Source: an uncultured Acetatifactor sp. (GTDB lineage: Bacteria > Bacillota > Clostridia > Lachnospirales > Lachnospiraceae). From it: DNA of 54,635 nucleotides. This document shows, piece after piece, positions 38,782-46,329 of this stretch. The DNA is taken from positions 1 to 54,635 of the forward strand of contig CAJTOJ010000026.1 of assembly GCA_910577665.1 (NCBI GenBank). Reading direction: 5' to 3'. The notes beneath the pieces are model-generated. The model was given only the letters and a program-made list of their open reading frames with translations. It was not told the DNA's origin and ran no database searches. Positions within the stretch are counted from its first letter, which is position 1. Each line of letters opens with the position of its first letter. The translations under genes were made by a program, and so were the position numbers.

Positions 38782-41361
38782 ATGACAGAGGGTAATCAGA
38801 TTTTGTTTGATACATGGGCGGAAGCCTGGCAGCAGGGATGTCTGCTGGGAAATGGGCATATGGGCCAGGTCATATATGGACGCCCTGGAGAAGAGATCGT
38901 GGAACTGTCACACGTGGCTTTCTTCTCCGGATCCGGAAATGCAGATCCCTATCCGGTCCAGGGCCCGGAGGCCTTTGCCGGAGCCAGATGGGCAGCCCTG
39001 GCAGGGGATTTTGGGGAGGTATACAGACAGACCGGCAAGATGATGGGAAAACGTGGTAACTACGGCACCAATCTGCCAGTGGGAAAGCTGCACATCCGGA
39101 TCGGGGACGGGAATGTGGATACCTTGAGGGAATACAGGAGATTCCTGGATCTGGACAGAGGTCTTGCAGGCTGTATGTACGGAACAGGGGACATAGACGG
39201 TAAGAAGCCAGGGGACGTTGGCAGCGCTGTAAACATGGCTGGAAAGTCTGCAGGGGCAGGGGATGCCAGGCCCTGTGGAAGACACCACAGGAGAGAGGCT
39301 TTTACCTCCCATCCGGACCAGGTGTTTGTATATTACCTGGAGGAGACAGACGGTATGAGGGAGTCTGGGAATCTGTCTCTGGAAGTTTCCTTTGATGGCG
39401 GCAGGAATCCCTTTTGGACCTGGGAGGAGGACGGCCTGCTGTGTTTCCGGACAAGGGCACTGGAGACCGTCCACAGCGATGGGACGGAAGGTGCCTGGCT
39501 GTGCGGGGCGGTAAAGGTATGTGCAGAAGAAAACCGGGCAGTGCTTTATCTGGCCATGGAAGTGTGGACAGAGGAAAAGAACGCCGGGGAGAAGGCCTGG
39601 CAGCAGGTGAAGGCCAGGGTATGCCAGGGAATGGCAGGGTACACCAGGCTGCGGGAGCGCCATGTGCAGGATATAGCTGCTTTTATGGGCAGGCAGAGAC
39701 TGTGGCTGGGGAAAAAGGAGAAGGGGGAAGAAGCAAAAACGGCGGGAACATTGCTGGAAGAAGTAAGAAGCGGTGGGGATAACAGGCATCTGACGGAACT
39801 AATGTACCAGTATGGTAGATACCTGCTCCTGTCCTCTTCCAGACAGGATTCCCCTCTGCCTGCCCACCTCCAGGGGGTTTGGAATGATGATGTGGCCTGC
39901 CAGATCGGATGGACCTGTGATATGCATCTGGACATCAATACCCAGATGAACTACTGGATCAGTGAACCAGGCAATCTGGGGGAATGTCATGAACCACTGT
40001 TCAGATGGATGGAGCAATGCCTGGTTCCCAACGGGCGTCTAACCGCCCGGAATTGCTATGGTTATGATGGATGGGTGGGAGAACTGGTTTCCAATGCCTG
40101 GGGATATGCGGCACCCTACTGGAATGAATCCCTTTCTCCCTGTCCCACGGGAGGCATCTGGCAGGCTTCGGATTATCTGGAACACTACCGATATGGGCAG
40201 GATAAGGATTTCCTGGAAAAGCGGGCACTGCCGGTTATTGGGGAGGCGGTGGGCTTTTTCCTGGACTATCTGTGTGAAGACGGGAAAGGACATTTGGTGG
40301 GAGGACCTTCTATTTCACCGGAAAACGCTTTTTTGGTGGAGGGAGAGAAATATTTCGCTTCCATGGGCTGCACCTATGAGATGGGCATGATCCGGGAACT
40401 GTTCCTGGAATATGTGGAGATCTGCCGGGAACTGGGGATCGGAGAGTGCCAGGGGGCCGTAAGGGGCAGTGAAGGCCTGGAAGATACAGGGCGAGCGCAG
40501 CGGCAGGAAACCGGGGCGGATATGGTTTCCGGACAGGAGCAGGGTAGGAAGCCGGAACCGGATGGGGGACTGAATCCAGGAGGAGAGCCGGAACCGGGTG
40601 GCGGACTGAAACCGGGCGGAAAGCTGGAGCAGTGCGGCAGGAGGGAACCGGGGATGGACTGGGCAGGCCTTCTGGCTCGGGTGGGAAAAGCCCTGCCCAG
40701 ACTGCTGCCCTACCGCATCCTGTCGGATGGCACCCTGGCGGAGTGGCAGCATGATTACCCGGCTGCGGATCTCCAGCACAGGCATACCAGTCATCTCCTG
40801 GGACTGTTCCCCTACAGCCAGATCACCCTGGAGGACACGCCCGGGCTGGCCAGGGCGGCAGCAGCTTCCATACAGGCCAAGCTGACTCCTTATGAGAACT
40901 GGGAGGACACGGGCTGGGCCAGATCCCTGCTGACCCTTTACAGTGCAAGGCTCCGGGAACCGGATCAGGTGTACCGCCACCTGCGCAGTATGCAGACACA
41001 GCTCACAGGGGGTAACCTGCTGGTGATGCATCCGCCTACCAGGGGAGCTGGTTCCTTCATGGAAGTGTATGAACTGGACGGGAATACGGGATTTTCCATG
41101 GCAGTGATGGAGCTGCTGATACAAAGTCACGGGGACTGCATCCGGCTGCTGCCAGCCCTGCCGGAAGCCTGGCCGGAGGGACGCCTGGAGGGAGCCGTCC
41201 TGCGTGGCGGAATCACGCTGGATCTATACTGGGAGCAGGGACGGCCTGTGAAAACGGTGCTACAGTCTGTCAGGGGGCGGGAAGTGACACTTTGCTATGG
41301 CAGTCAAGTGAGGAAATGCTTTGCCCCGGCAAATGGGCAGAGTGTGGTAATGTGGGAATGA
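38782..41361 (+). CDS. GH95-family glycoside hydrolase, cytoplasmic, with a catalytic-site variant
   Basis: 859 residues, no signal peptide, so it acts on imported sugars. GH95 enzymes are inverting alpha-1,2-L-fucosidases (some alpha-L-galactosidases). An N-terminal beta domain (LLGNGHMGQVIYG) is followed by an (alpha/alpha)6 barrel. The motif NINxxMNYW is DINTQMNYW here, so the first catalytic Asn is Asp384 while Asn386 stays. The general-acid Glu is Glu514 (SISPENAF); Asp766 in ELDGNTGFSM matches the other conserved acid. A 65-70-residue Gly/Pro/Glu-rich insert (~556-622) built on PGG/EPGGG repeats interrupts the barrel. Start chosen at 38782 (MTEGNQILF); the frame is open 66 codons upstream. 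Confidence 0.88.
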   Translation: MTEGNQILFDTWAEAWQQGCLLGNGHMGQVIYGRPGEEIVELSHVAFFSGSGNADPYPVQGPEAFAGARWAALAGDFGEVYRQTGKMMGKRGNYGTNLPVGKLHIRIGDGNVDTLREYRRFLDLDRGLAGCMYGTGDIDGKKPGDVGSAVNMAGKSAGAGDARPCGRHHRREAFTSHPDQVFVYYLEETDGMRESGNLSLEVSFDGGRNPFWTWEEDGLLCFRTRALETVHSDGTEGAWLCGAVKVCAEENRAVLYLAMEVWTEEKNAGEKAWQQVKARVCQGMAGYTRLRERHVQDIAAFMGRQRLWLGKKEKGEEAKTAGTLLEEVRSGGDNRHLTELMYQYGRYLLLSSSRQDSPLPAHLQGVWNDDVACQIGWTCDMHLDINTQMNYWISEPGNLGECHEPLFRWMEQCLVPNGRLTARNCYGYDGWVGELVSNAWGYAAPYWNESLSPCPTGGIWQASDYLEHYRYGQDKDFLEKRALPVIGEAVGFFLDYLCEDGKGHLVGGPSISPENAFLVEGEKYFASMGCTYEMGMIRELFLEYVEICRELGIGECQGAVRGSEGLEDTGRAQRQETGADMVSGQEQGRKPEPDGGLNPGGEPEPGGGLKPGGKLEQCGRREPGMDWAGLLARVGKALPRLLPYRILSDGTLAEWQHDYPAADLQHRHTSHLLGLFPYSQITLEDTPGLARAAAASIQAKLTPYENWEDTGWARSLLTLYSARLREPDQVYRHLRSMQTQLTGGNLLVMHPPTRGAGSFMEVYELDGNTGFSMAVMELLIQSHGDCIRLLPALPEAWPEGRLEGAVLRGGITLDLYWEQGRPVKTVLQSVRGREVTLCYGSQVRKCFAPANGQSVVMWE

Positions 41362-41381
41362 GGGTAAGCTTGAAAAAAGGC

Positions 41382-41410
41382 TTGCAATATCATCACGCCT
41401 ATCTTATAAT
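41382..41410 (+). promoter_or_regulatory. Sigma-A promoter for the MATE gene leader
   Basis: TTGCAA at 41382-41387, a 17-base spacer and TATAAT at 41405-41410. Transcription would start near 41417, leaving a ~220-base leader. Confidence 0.85.
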
Positions 41411-41505
41411 GGGCACATAAAACCCGCAAGGGAGTGGATTTTTCAAGAGGAATCTTTTTTCGCCACGCAATTGTCTGTAAAGGGACAGACAACTGCGTGG
41501 CGTTT
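41411..41505 (+). ncRNA. Structured leader with terminator, candidate guanidine-IV (mepA) riboswitch
   Basis: The leader starts right after a strong promoter. It contains the small stem CCC-GCAA-GGG (41423-41432), GAGTGG, a GATTTTTC/GAGGAATC hairpin followed by TTTTTT (41437-41460), and a long terminator stem, CGCCACGCA to TGCGTGGCG (41461-41502). The GUGG at 41434-41437 could pair with CCAC of the terminator stem. A leader of this size before a MATE exporter is the known context of the guanidine-IV class in Clostridia. I have not checked it against the published consensus, so the ligand is a hypothesis. Confidence 0.5.
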
Positions 41506-41638
41506 GTGTGTGCCGTATTATATTGCATACAGAAGGCAGGCAATCGGTGGCAGGAAGCCGGTGGGCCTCGACAGGAGAAGTCCATGCCCCGGGTCTGGAG
41601 ATATGTGTGCTTAAAGCGCACAGGGAGGTAGGAGTATA

Positions 41639-43012
41639 ATGAATCAGACATTTATGAAAGAGAAGAAGATACTGCCCTTGGTACTGTCCATGTCACTGCC
41701 CATGGTGATCTCCATGGCGGTCAATTCCCTGTACAACATTGTGGACAGCTATTTTGTGGCGAAGCTCAGCGAGGATGCCATGACAGCCCTGGCTCTTGTA
41801 TATCCGGTCCAGAATCTGATCAATGCCATCGCCATAGGATTCGGCATCGGAATCAATGCCATCGTGGCATTCAGCCTGGGGGCCGGTGATGCTAAGAGGG
41901 CGAACCAGGCGGCTACCCAGGGTACCTTTTTCAGTTTTGTCCACGGGGTGGTGTTAGCCATTACGGCAATTGGGTTCATGCCCTTGTTTCTGGGTGCTTT
42001 CTCCCCGGAGAAGGTGGTGCGGGATATGGCGCTGGTGTACGCAGACCGGGCGTTTCTGTTTGCGCCGGTGATCGGTCTGGGATTGTCCTGCGAGAAGATA
42101 TTCCAGTCGGTGGGCAATATGAAGATATCCATGATCAGCATGATGTGTGGATTTGTTGCGAATATCATTCTGGATCCGCTGATGATCTTCGGGATAGGGA
42201 TTTTTCCGCAGATGGGGATTGCAGGCGCTGCCTACGCCACAGGCATCGGACAATGTATCACGCTGGCAGTGTACCTTGTCTGTTACAGGATCCGGCCCAT
42301 TCCGGTGAAGATAGCAGTGCAGTATCTGCGGCCGGACAAAGGAATCCTTTCCAGGCTGTATGTCGTTGGGATCCCGGCCACACTGAATCTGGCCCTGCCT
42401 TCTTTACTGATCTGTGTGCTGAATGGAATCCTGGCGGGATTTTCGGAAAAATATGTGCTGGTTCTCGGCGCCTATTATAAACTACAGACTTTTATCTATC
42501 TGACTGCAAATGGCATTATCCAGGGAATCCGGCCATTGGTTGGATATAATTATGGAGCCGGGGAGTACAAACGTGTGGAGAAGATTTTCCGGACTACCCT
42601 GGGCCTTGTTATAGGTGTCATGTTTGTGGGAACGGTTCTGTGCTGGATGATTCCCAATAAGCTGGTCGGCCTCTTTACTGCCAGCCCGGAGACCATAGGA
42701 ATCGGGGTGAGGGCGCTGCACATCATCAGCCTGGGATTCGTAGTGTCGGCTGTCTCTGTCACCTGTTCCGGGGCCCTGGAGGGACTGGGGAAGGGAGCGT
42801 CATCCCTGTATATCTCCCTGGCCAGATATGTGGTGGTGATCCTGCCAGTGGCTTATGTTCTCAGCAGACTGCTGGGAGCGAAGGGTGTGTGGTACGCTTT
42901 TTGTACAACAGAGTATGTGACGGCGGCGGTGGCGTATGGAATCTATAGAAGAGAACAGACAGGGAAAGGCGCAGAGGAAGCTTTAGGAGTCCAGGAAAGC
43001 TTTAGAAATTAA
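41639..43012 (+). CDS. MATE-family multidrug/cation exporter (MepA-like)
   Basis: 457 residues, 12 membrane spans in two homologous halves. It exports organic cations driven by Na+ or H+. Typical motifs are LVLSMSLPMVISMAVNSLYNIVDSYFV at the N-terminus and ANGIIQGIRPLVGYNYGA in the second half. The start is clear: GGAGG upstream, with a small GTGTGC-TTAAA-GCGCAC hairpin (41605-41621) just before the ribosome site. It is preceded by a candidate guanidine-sensing leader, so guanidine or a similar cation may be the natural substrate. Confidence 0.93.
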   Translation: MNQTFMKEKKILPLVLSMSLPMVISMAVNSLYNIVDSYFVAKLSEDAMTALALVYPVQNLINAIAIGFGIGINAIVAFSLGAGDAKRANQAATQGTFFSFVHGVVLAITAIGFMPLFLGAFSPEKVVRDMALVYADRAFLFAPVIGLGLSCEKIFQSVGNMKISMISMMCGFVANIILDPLMIFGIGIFPQMGIAGAAYATGIGQCITLAVYLVCYRIRPIPVKIAVQYLRPDKGILSRLYVVGIPATLNLALPSLLICVLNGILAGFSEKYVLVLGAYYKLQTFIYLTANGIIQGIRPLVGYNYGAGEYKRVEKIFRTTLGLVIGVMFVGTVLCWMIPNKLVGLFTASPETIGIGVRALHIISLGFVVSAVSVTCSGALEGLGKGASSLYISLARYVVVILPVAYVLSRLLGAKGVWYAFCTTEYVTAAVAYGIYRREQTGKGAEEALGVQESFRN

Positions 43013-43016
43013 AAAT

Positions 43017-43027
43017 ATGACGATATA
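43017..43027 (+). promoter_or_regulatory. Shared ATGACGATATA box, copy 1
   Basis: The 11-mer ATGACGATATA lies 94 bases before the start at 43111. The same 11-mer lies 93 bases before the start of the gene at 48743. It resembles the CGATAT core of sigma-D -10 elements but no TAAA -35 box is present at the usual distance. Confidence 0.5.
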
Positions 43028-43110
43028 TAATATACATGTGCCAGGGAATCCTGATGGGCATCATGCAAAAGGAGTTGCAGTATATATTCAACGGAATGGG
43101 GGAAACAGGT

Positions 43111-44289
43111 ATGCAGGTTAAGGCGGTGGCGTTAAATGCTGCGAATATGGCAGCAGGATGGAACAGGCAGGGAAATGGGAACCAGGTACAGCCCGGGGAC
43201 AGTATATTCGGCGCAGAGTGTAAGGTTACGATTTCCCGGAAGGGGAGAGAGCTTGGCAGGCAGCAGGCAGAGGAGAAAGAGAAGGACGCCGGATGCGCGA
43301 AAGCGGAGAGGATGCTGCTCCGTCAGCAGGAGGAATCCAGGCTGAATGAAGATATGAAAAGGAGCTACCGTGAGAAACTCAAGGAATTGGAAGACACGGC
43401 GGACTACCTGAACCATTCTTATAACAAGAAAAAAGACATGGATACAGTTGAGAAAGAGCAGGCTGTGCGGGAGGCCATGCGCAGCCAGAAGCAGTTCCAG
43501 ATGGAAGAGAATATGAGACGTGCCAGGGAAGCGCAGCAGATGGCTATGCAGTCCGGGGAATACCAGAAAGAGATCGATGAGAACAACCGGGATCTGCTGA
43601 CGCTGCTCAAGACGATGGAGGCGGCAGAAGAGGCAGGGGACGGGCAGGAAAACAGCAAAGCAGAAGCTGGTGGGGCAGAAACCGGCAACGGGAAAGAAGT
43701 CACACTTGCTGGCCGGAATCAATCCCTGGGCTTTGCAGGTGATACCATTCAGAAATCAGCAGTTCAATTTACGGTGGCATCCATGATACACGCAGGCGGT
43801 GTGGACGAAGCGATTGCTGGCTTGAATGACGAGGGACATCAGTTTCTGGACAGGGCGGATTCTGTCACCAGGGGAGTTTTTCGTGAAAGTGAGGGTATCC
43901 GGACCGCTCTGGAGGATGATGGTTTCACGGACGAAGAAATAGCCGGGATGATGAAGGATTTCCAGGAAAAGATGCCGTTCATTTACAAGAGTATGGAAGA
44001 TGACAGAGGCCGGGGACTACAGAACCTGCAGGATGCACAGGAATGCAGGATACAGCATCTTGGAGATGACCCTTTGGGAGGGATGGCAGAAACAAAGAAA
44101 AGCATGATGGTATCGGCCATTGAGGCTGCCTATGGGGAGGTGGTGCAGGACGGCATCAATGAAGTGTCCCGGAAACTGAAGGATGAAGTGGAGAAACTGC
44201 TTGATGAGCGCAATGACATAGGAGGAATCCAGCAGGAGGAAGAGGAAGAGAAACAGGAGCAGGAAGAGCTGACGGATGAAGTGTTGTAA
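43111..44289 (+). CDS. Coiled-coil protein of unknown function
   Basis: 392 residues, soluble, no signal peptide. The opening region includes GDSIFGAECKVTISRKGRELGRQQ, a segment seen in unannotated Lachnospiraceae proteins. Residues ~50-190 are charged coiled coil (Glu/Lys/Gln rich, EMRRAREAQQ-like patterns), then a loose Gly/Glu linker. A helical domain follows (FTVASMIHAGGVDEAIAGLNDEG and DDGFTDEEIAGMMKDF), ending in a Glu-rich tail (QEEEEEKQEQEE). ATG 43111 follows GGGGG; upstream in-frame ATGs exist without ribosome sites. No family could be named. It shares its promoter box with the FliD-C-like gene at 48743. Confidence 0.7.
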   Translation: MQVKAVALNAANMAAGWNRQGNGNQVQPGDSIFGAECKVTISRKGRELGRQQAEEKEKDAGCAKAERMLLRQQEESRLNEDMKRSYREKLKELEDTADYLNHSYNKKKDMDTVEKEQAVREAMRSQKQFQMEENMRRAREAQQMAMQSGEYQKEIDENNRDLLTLLKTMEAAEEAGDGQENSKAEAGGAETGNGKEVTLAGRNQSLGFAGDTIQKSAVQFTVASMIHAGGVDEAIAGLNDEGHQFLDRADSVTRGVFRESEGIRTALEDDGFTDEEIAGMMKDFQEKMPFIYKSMEDDRGRGLQNLQDAQECRIQHLGDDPLGGMAETKKSMMVSAIEAAYGEVVQDGINEVSRKLKDEVEKLLDERNDIGGIQQEEEEEKQEQEELTDEVL

Positions 44290-44377
44290 AAAAACAAAAT
44301 TAGGACTTGCTTTTTTCCCGGATAGTGGTATAATAAAACATGTTCACGGCAGCAAGCCTGTAGGGACTGCCAGAAGC

Positions 44378-44451
44378 GGAAGCATAGCTCAGCCGGGATG
44401 AGCGTTCGCCTCACACGCGAAAGGTCAGGAGTTCGATCCTCCTTGCTTCCA
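44378..44451 (+). tRNA. tRNA-Val (CAC anticodon)
   Basis: A complete cloverleaf: acceptor GGAAGCA/TGCTTCC, D arm AGCTC...GAGC, anticodon stem TTCGC/GCGAA with loop CTCACAC (anticodon CAC), T arm with GTTCGATCC. The discriminator is A; CCA is not encoded. Confidence 0.95.
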
Positions 44452-44459
44452 TGAGAAGA

Positions 44460-44498
44460 GATCCTGTAGAAGATGAAGGTTGTCTGCAGGGTCTTTTT
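44460..44498 (+). terminator. Terminator after tRNA-Val
   Basis: GATCCTGTAGA pairs with TCTGCAGGGTC, with TTTTT following at 44494-44498. Confidence 0.8.
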
Positions 44499-44635
44499 CA
44501 ATGCATTCTTTTGGCAGGCAGGCGGGAGAAGTAGCATGAAAAGGTGAATATATTCTGATACAGGAAGAATTGCTGCATTATATTGCAGTATACGAATGTA
44601 ATGTATATTGCTTCAGAAAGGTAAGGTAGCGCCAT

Positions 44636-45301
44636 ATGGAAAGGAAGAAAGCAGAAAAAATAGTATTATTTCAAGGGGACTCTATCACGGATGGCGGACG
44701 ACTGAAGGGAAAAGAGAATGAGTGGGATCTGAATCACCAGATGGGACACGGGTATGCTTTTCTGATCAACGCGGCCATGGGGTGCAGATATCCGGAGAAG
44801 AATCTCCGTTTTTACAACAGGGGTGTATCCGGAAATCGGATTGCGGATTTGTATGGAAGGTGGAAGGAAGACACGCTCTGCCTAAAACCCGATGTCCTGA
44901 GTGTCTTCGTGGGAATCAATGACTGTGGCAGCACATTGAATGATGGAGCGGGTTCTTCCCCGGAAAGGTTCGAAAAAATATACCAGATGATGCTGGATGA
45001 AGTGCTACAGCAAAATCCGGAGACCAGAATCGTGCTGTGTGAACCCTTTGTCATGCCAGTGGGTGCCAGAAAAGAAGATTTTGCATCCTGGAAAAAACTG
45101 ATCGAGCCGCTGCAGGAGAAGACCAGGGCTGTGGCGGAGAAAAACAGGGCTGTCTTTGTCCCTTTGCAGGCAAAATTCCAGGAACTGCTATCCGTCAGGG
45201 AAGCAGAGTACTGGATCTGGGATGGGGTTCATCCCACTGTCTGCGGACACCAGGTCATTGCGCAGCAGTGGCTTGACTATGCGGGAGAGCTTCTGGACTG
45301 A
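44636..45301 (+). CDS. SGNH/GDSL-type esterase
   Basis: 221 residues, cytoplasmic, no signal peptide. The nucleophile block is FQGDSITDGG near residue 15. The second block is GVSGNRIADLYGRW, the third VGINDCGS (oxyanion), and the fourth DGVHPTVCGHQV with the catalytic Asp and His. Such enzymes often remove acetyl or other acyl groups from sugars, so with the importer and GH95 genes it may deacylate imported glycans. It is a complete gene. A group II intron remnant starts right after it. Confidence 0.9.
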   Translation: MERKKAEKIVLFQGDSITDGGRLKGKENEWDLNHQMGHGYAFLINAAMGCRYPEKNLRFYNRGVSGNRIADLYGRWKEDTLCLKPDVLSVFVGINDCGSTLNDGAGSSPERFEKIYQMMLDEVLQQNPETRIVLCEPFVMPVGARKEDFASWKKLIEPLQEKTRAVAEKNRAVFVPLQAKFQELLSVREAEYWIWDGVHPTVCGHQVIAQQWLDYAGELLD

Positions 45302-45469
45302 GTGGCTGTACAGCGCAAGCCAAAGCAGCGAGGAAGTTCCTGTAATGGGAATGGAGCAAAGGGCTGAACAATCAATCAGTTGAAGTACGTTCCGCTTTGT
45401 AGCCGGAGCATACGTCTGTTGATAACTTCAAAGGCGGCAAAGGTAAAAGGGGCAGAAAGGAAACAACGC
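45302..45469 (+). other. Group II intron 5' RNA-like remnant
   Basis: The 168 bases before the RT fragment contain no gene. Their wording and position just ahead of an intron RT start suggest leftover intron RNA domain sequence, but I could not fold it. Confidence 0.35.
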
Positions 45470-45775
45470 ATGGACACAAGTAGTCTCATGGAGCAGATAT
45501 TAAGCAGGATTAATTTCAGTGCGGCGTATTTGCAAGTCCTCAGAAACAAAGAGGTGGCAGGAATAGACGGAATGACCGTGGAAGAGCTTGGCGCATATTT
45601 TTCGGAAAACGGCGAAAGCATCAAGGAACAGTTGCGGACGAGGAAATATAAGCCGCAACCCGTCCGAAGGGTGGAGATATCAAAACCCGATGGTGGCATA
45701 AGAAATCTTGGAGTACCGAAAGTAGTAGACCGTTTTTTGTTGATGAAGCGTGGCTCTTTAGGCTGTGCTCTTTGA
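45470..45775 (+). pseudogene. Group II intron reverse transcriptase, N-terminal fragment
   Basis: About 89 residues match the start of LtrA-type reverse transcriptases: LQVLRNKEVAGIDGMTVEEL, then KYKPQPVRRVEI, SKPDGGIRNLGVPKVVDRF. The intact enzyme has ~420 or more residues with the YADD active site, maturase and nuclease domains, all missing. After VDRF (~45736) the frame runs 12 unrelated codons to a stop, so the junction is a deletion point. It cannot support intron mobility. Confidence 0.85.
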
Positions 45776-45974
45776 TTGTCTATTGCTGTCGGCTGGTCTA
45801 ATTACTTTGGCGGCTCTTAAGCAGAGGGATATATATCGTCTGCTCATAGCACTTACAATCCCGAAATAGCAAATAAAAAACACAATACACGCCCCAAACT
45901 CGCCAGCTAATTTGAGTAGAATGTTATTCAAAGAAGCTGGCAATATTAAGTTCATTTTTATCGCAAGGGATGAT

Positions 45975-46150
45975 TCCTCCCAGCCTCATACCATGGCAGC
46001 AGAGCAGACGACTTTTTTCACGGTATCAAAAGCGGCAAAAACAGAGGCAGAGGTATGGGCATGTCTGGAGTTTCTTGATAAAATGAGTTCAGACGAGATG
46101 AAGATGCTCTGTGGTTACGGTCTGGTGGGAATCCACTGGGAAATGATGAA
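45975..46150 (+). pseudogene. LipO-type solute-binding protein, C-terminal fragment
   Basis: About 55 residues resemble the end of LplA/LipO binding proteins, with KTEAEVWACLEFLDKMSSDEM and MLCGYGLVGIHWEM. There is no signal peptide and no N-terminal domain. It lies between an intron remnant and an AraC fragment, so a second importer with regulator may have been lost here. Confidence 0.55.
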
Positions 46151-46164
46151 GCGTGAGGATATCC

Positions 46165-46302
46165 AGGTCATACTTCGTGATAGTGGCAAACATTGCAGAA
46201 CAGCTCCATTACAGCAGTGTCCAGAATTTCATCCGCTTTTCCGGTAAAAGTGAAGGCATAACACCGGGGAAATACAGGGATCAGCATAATAAGAGAAAAT
46301 GA
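46165..46302 (+). pseudogene. AraC-family regulator, C-terminal fragment
   Basis: Around 40 residues in another frame from the preceding fragment read VANIAEQLHYSSVQNFIRFSG and SEGITPGKYRDQ, then stop. This is the second helix-turn-helix and the end of an AraC-type protein. The rest of the gene is absent. Confidence 0.65.
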
Positions 46303-46329
46303 CTATATAAACAGGGAAACGGAGACATG

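Noticed and set aside
43017..43030. Classical sigma-D promoter
   Set aside because: The CGATAT core fits but no TAAA element at the right distance is present in either copy, so only a shared box is reported.
45758..45955. Minus-strand frame in the graveyard region (MNLILPASL...)
   Set aside because: It looks membrane-like but has no family match and overlaps fragment junctions; composition is uninformative.
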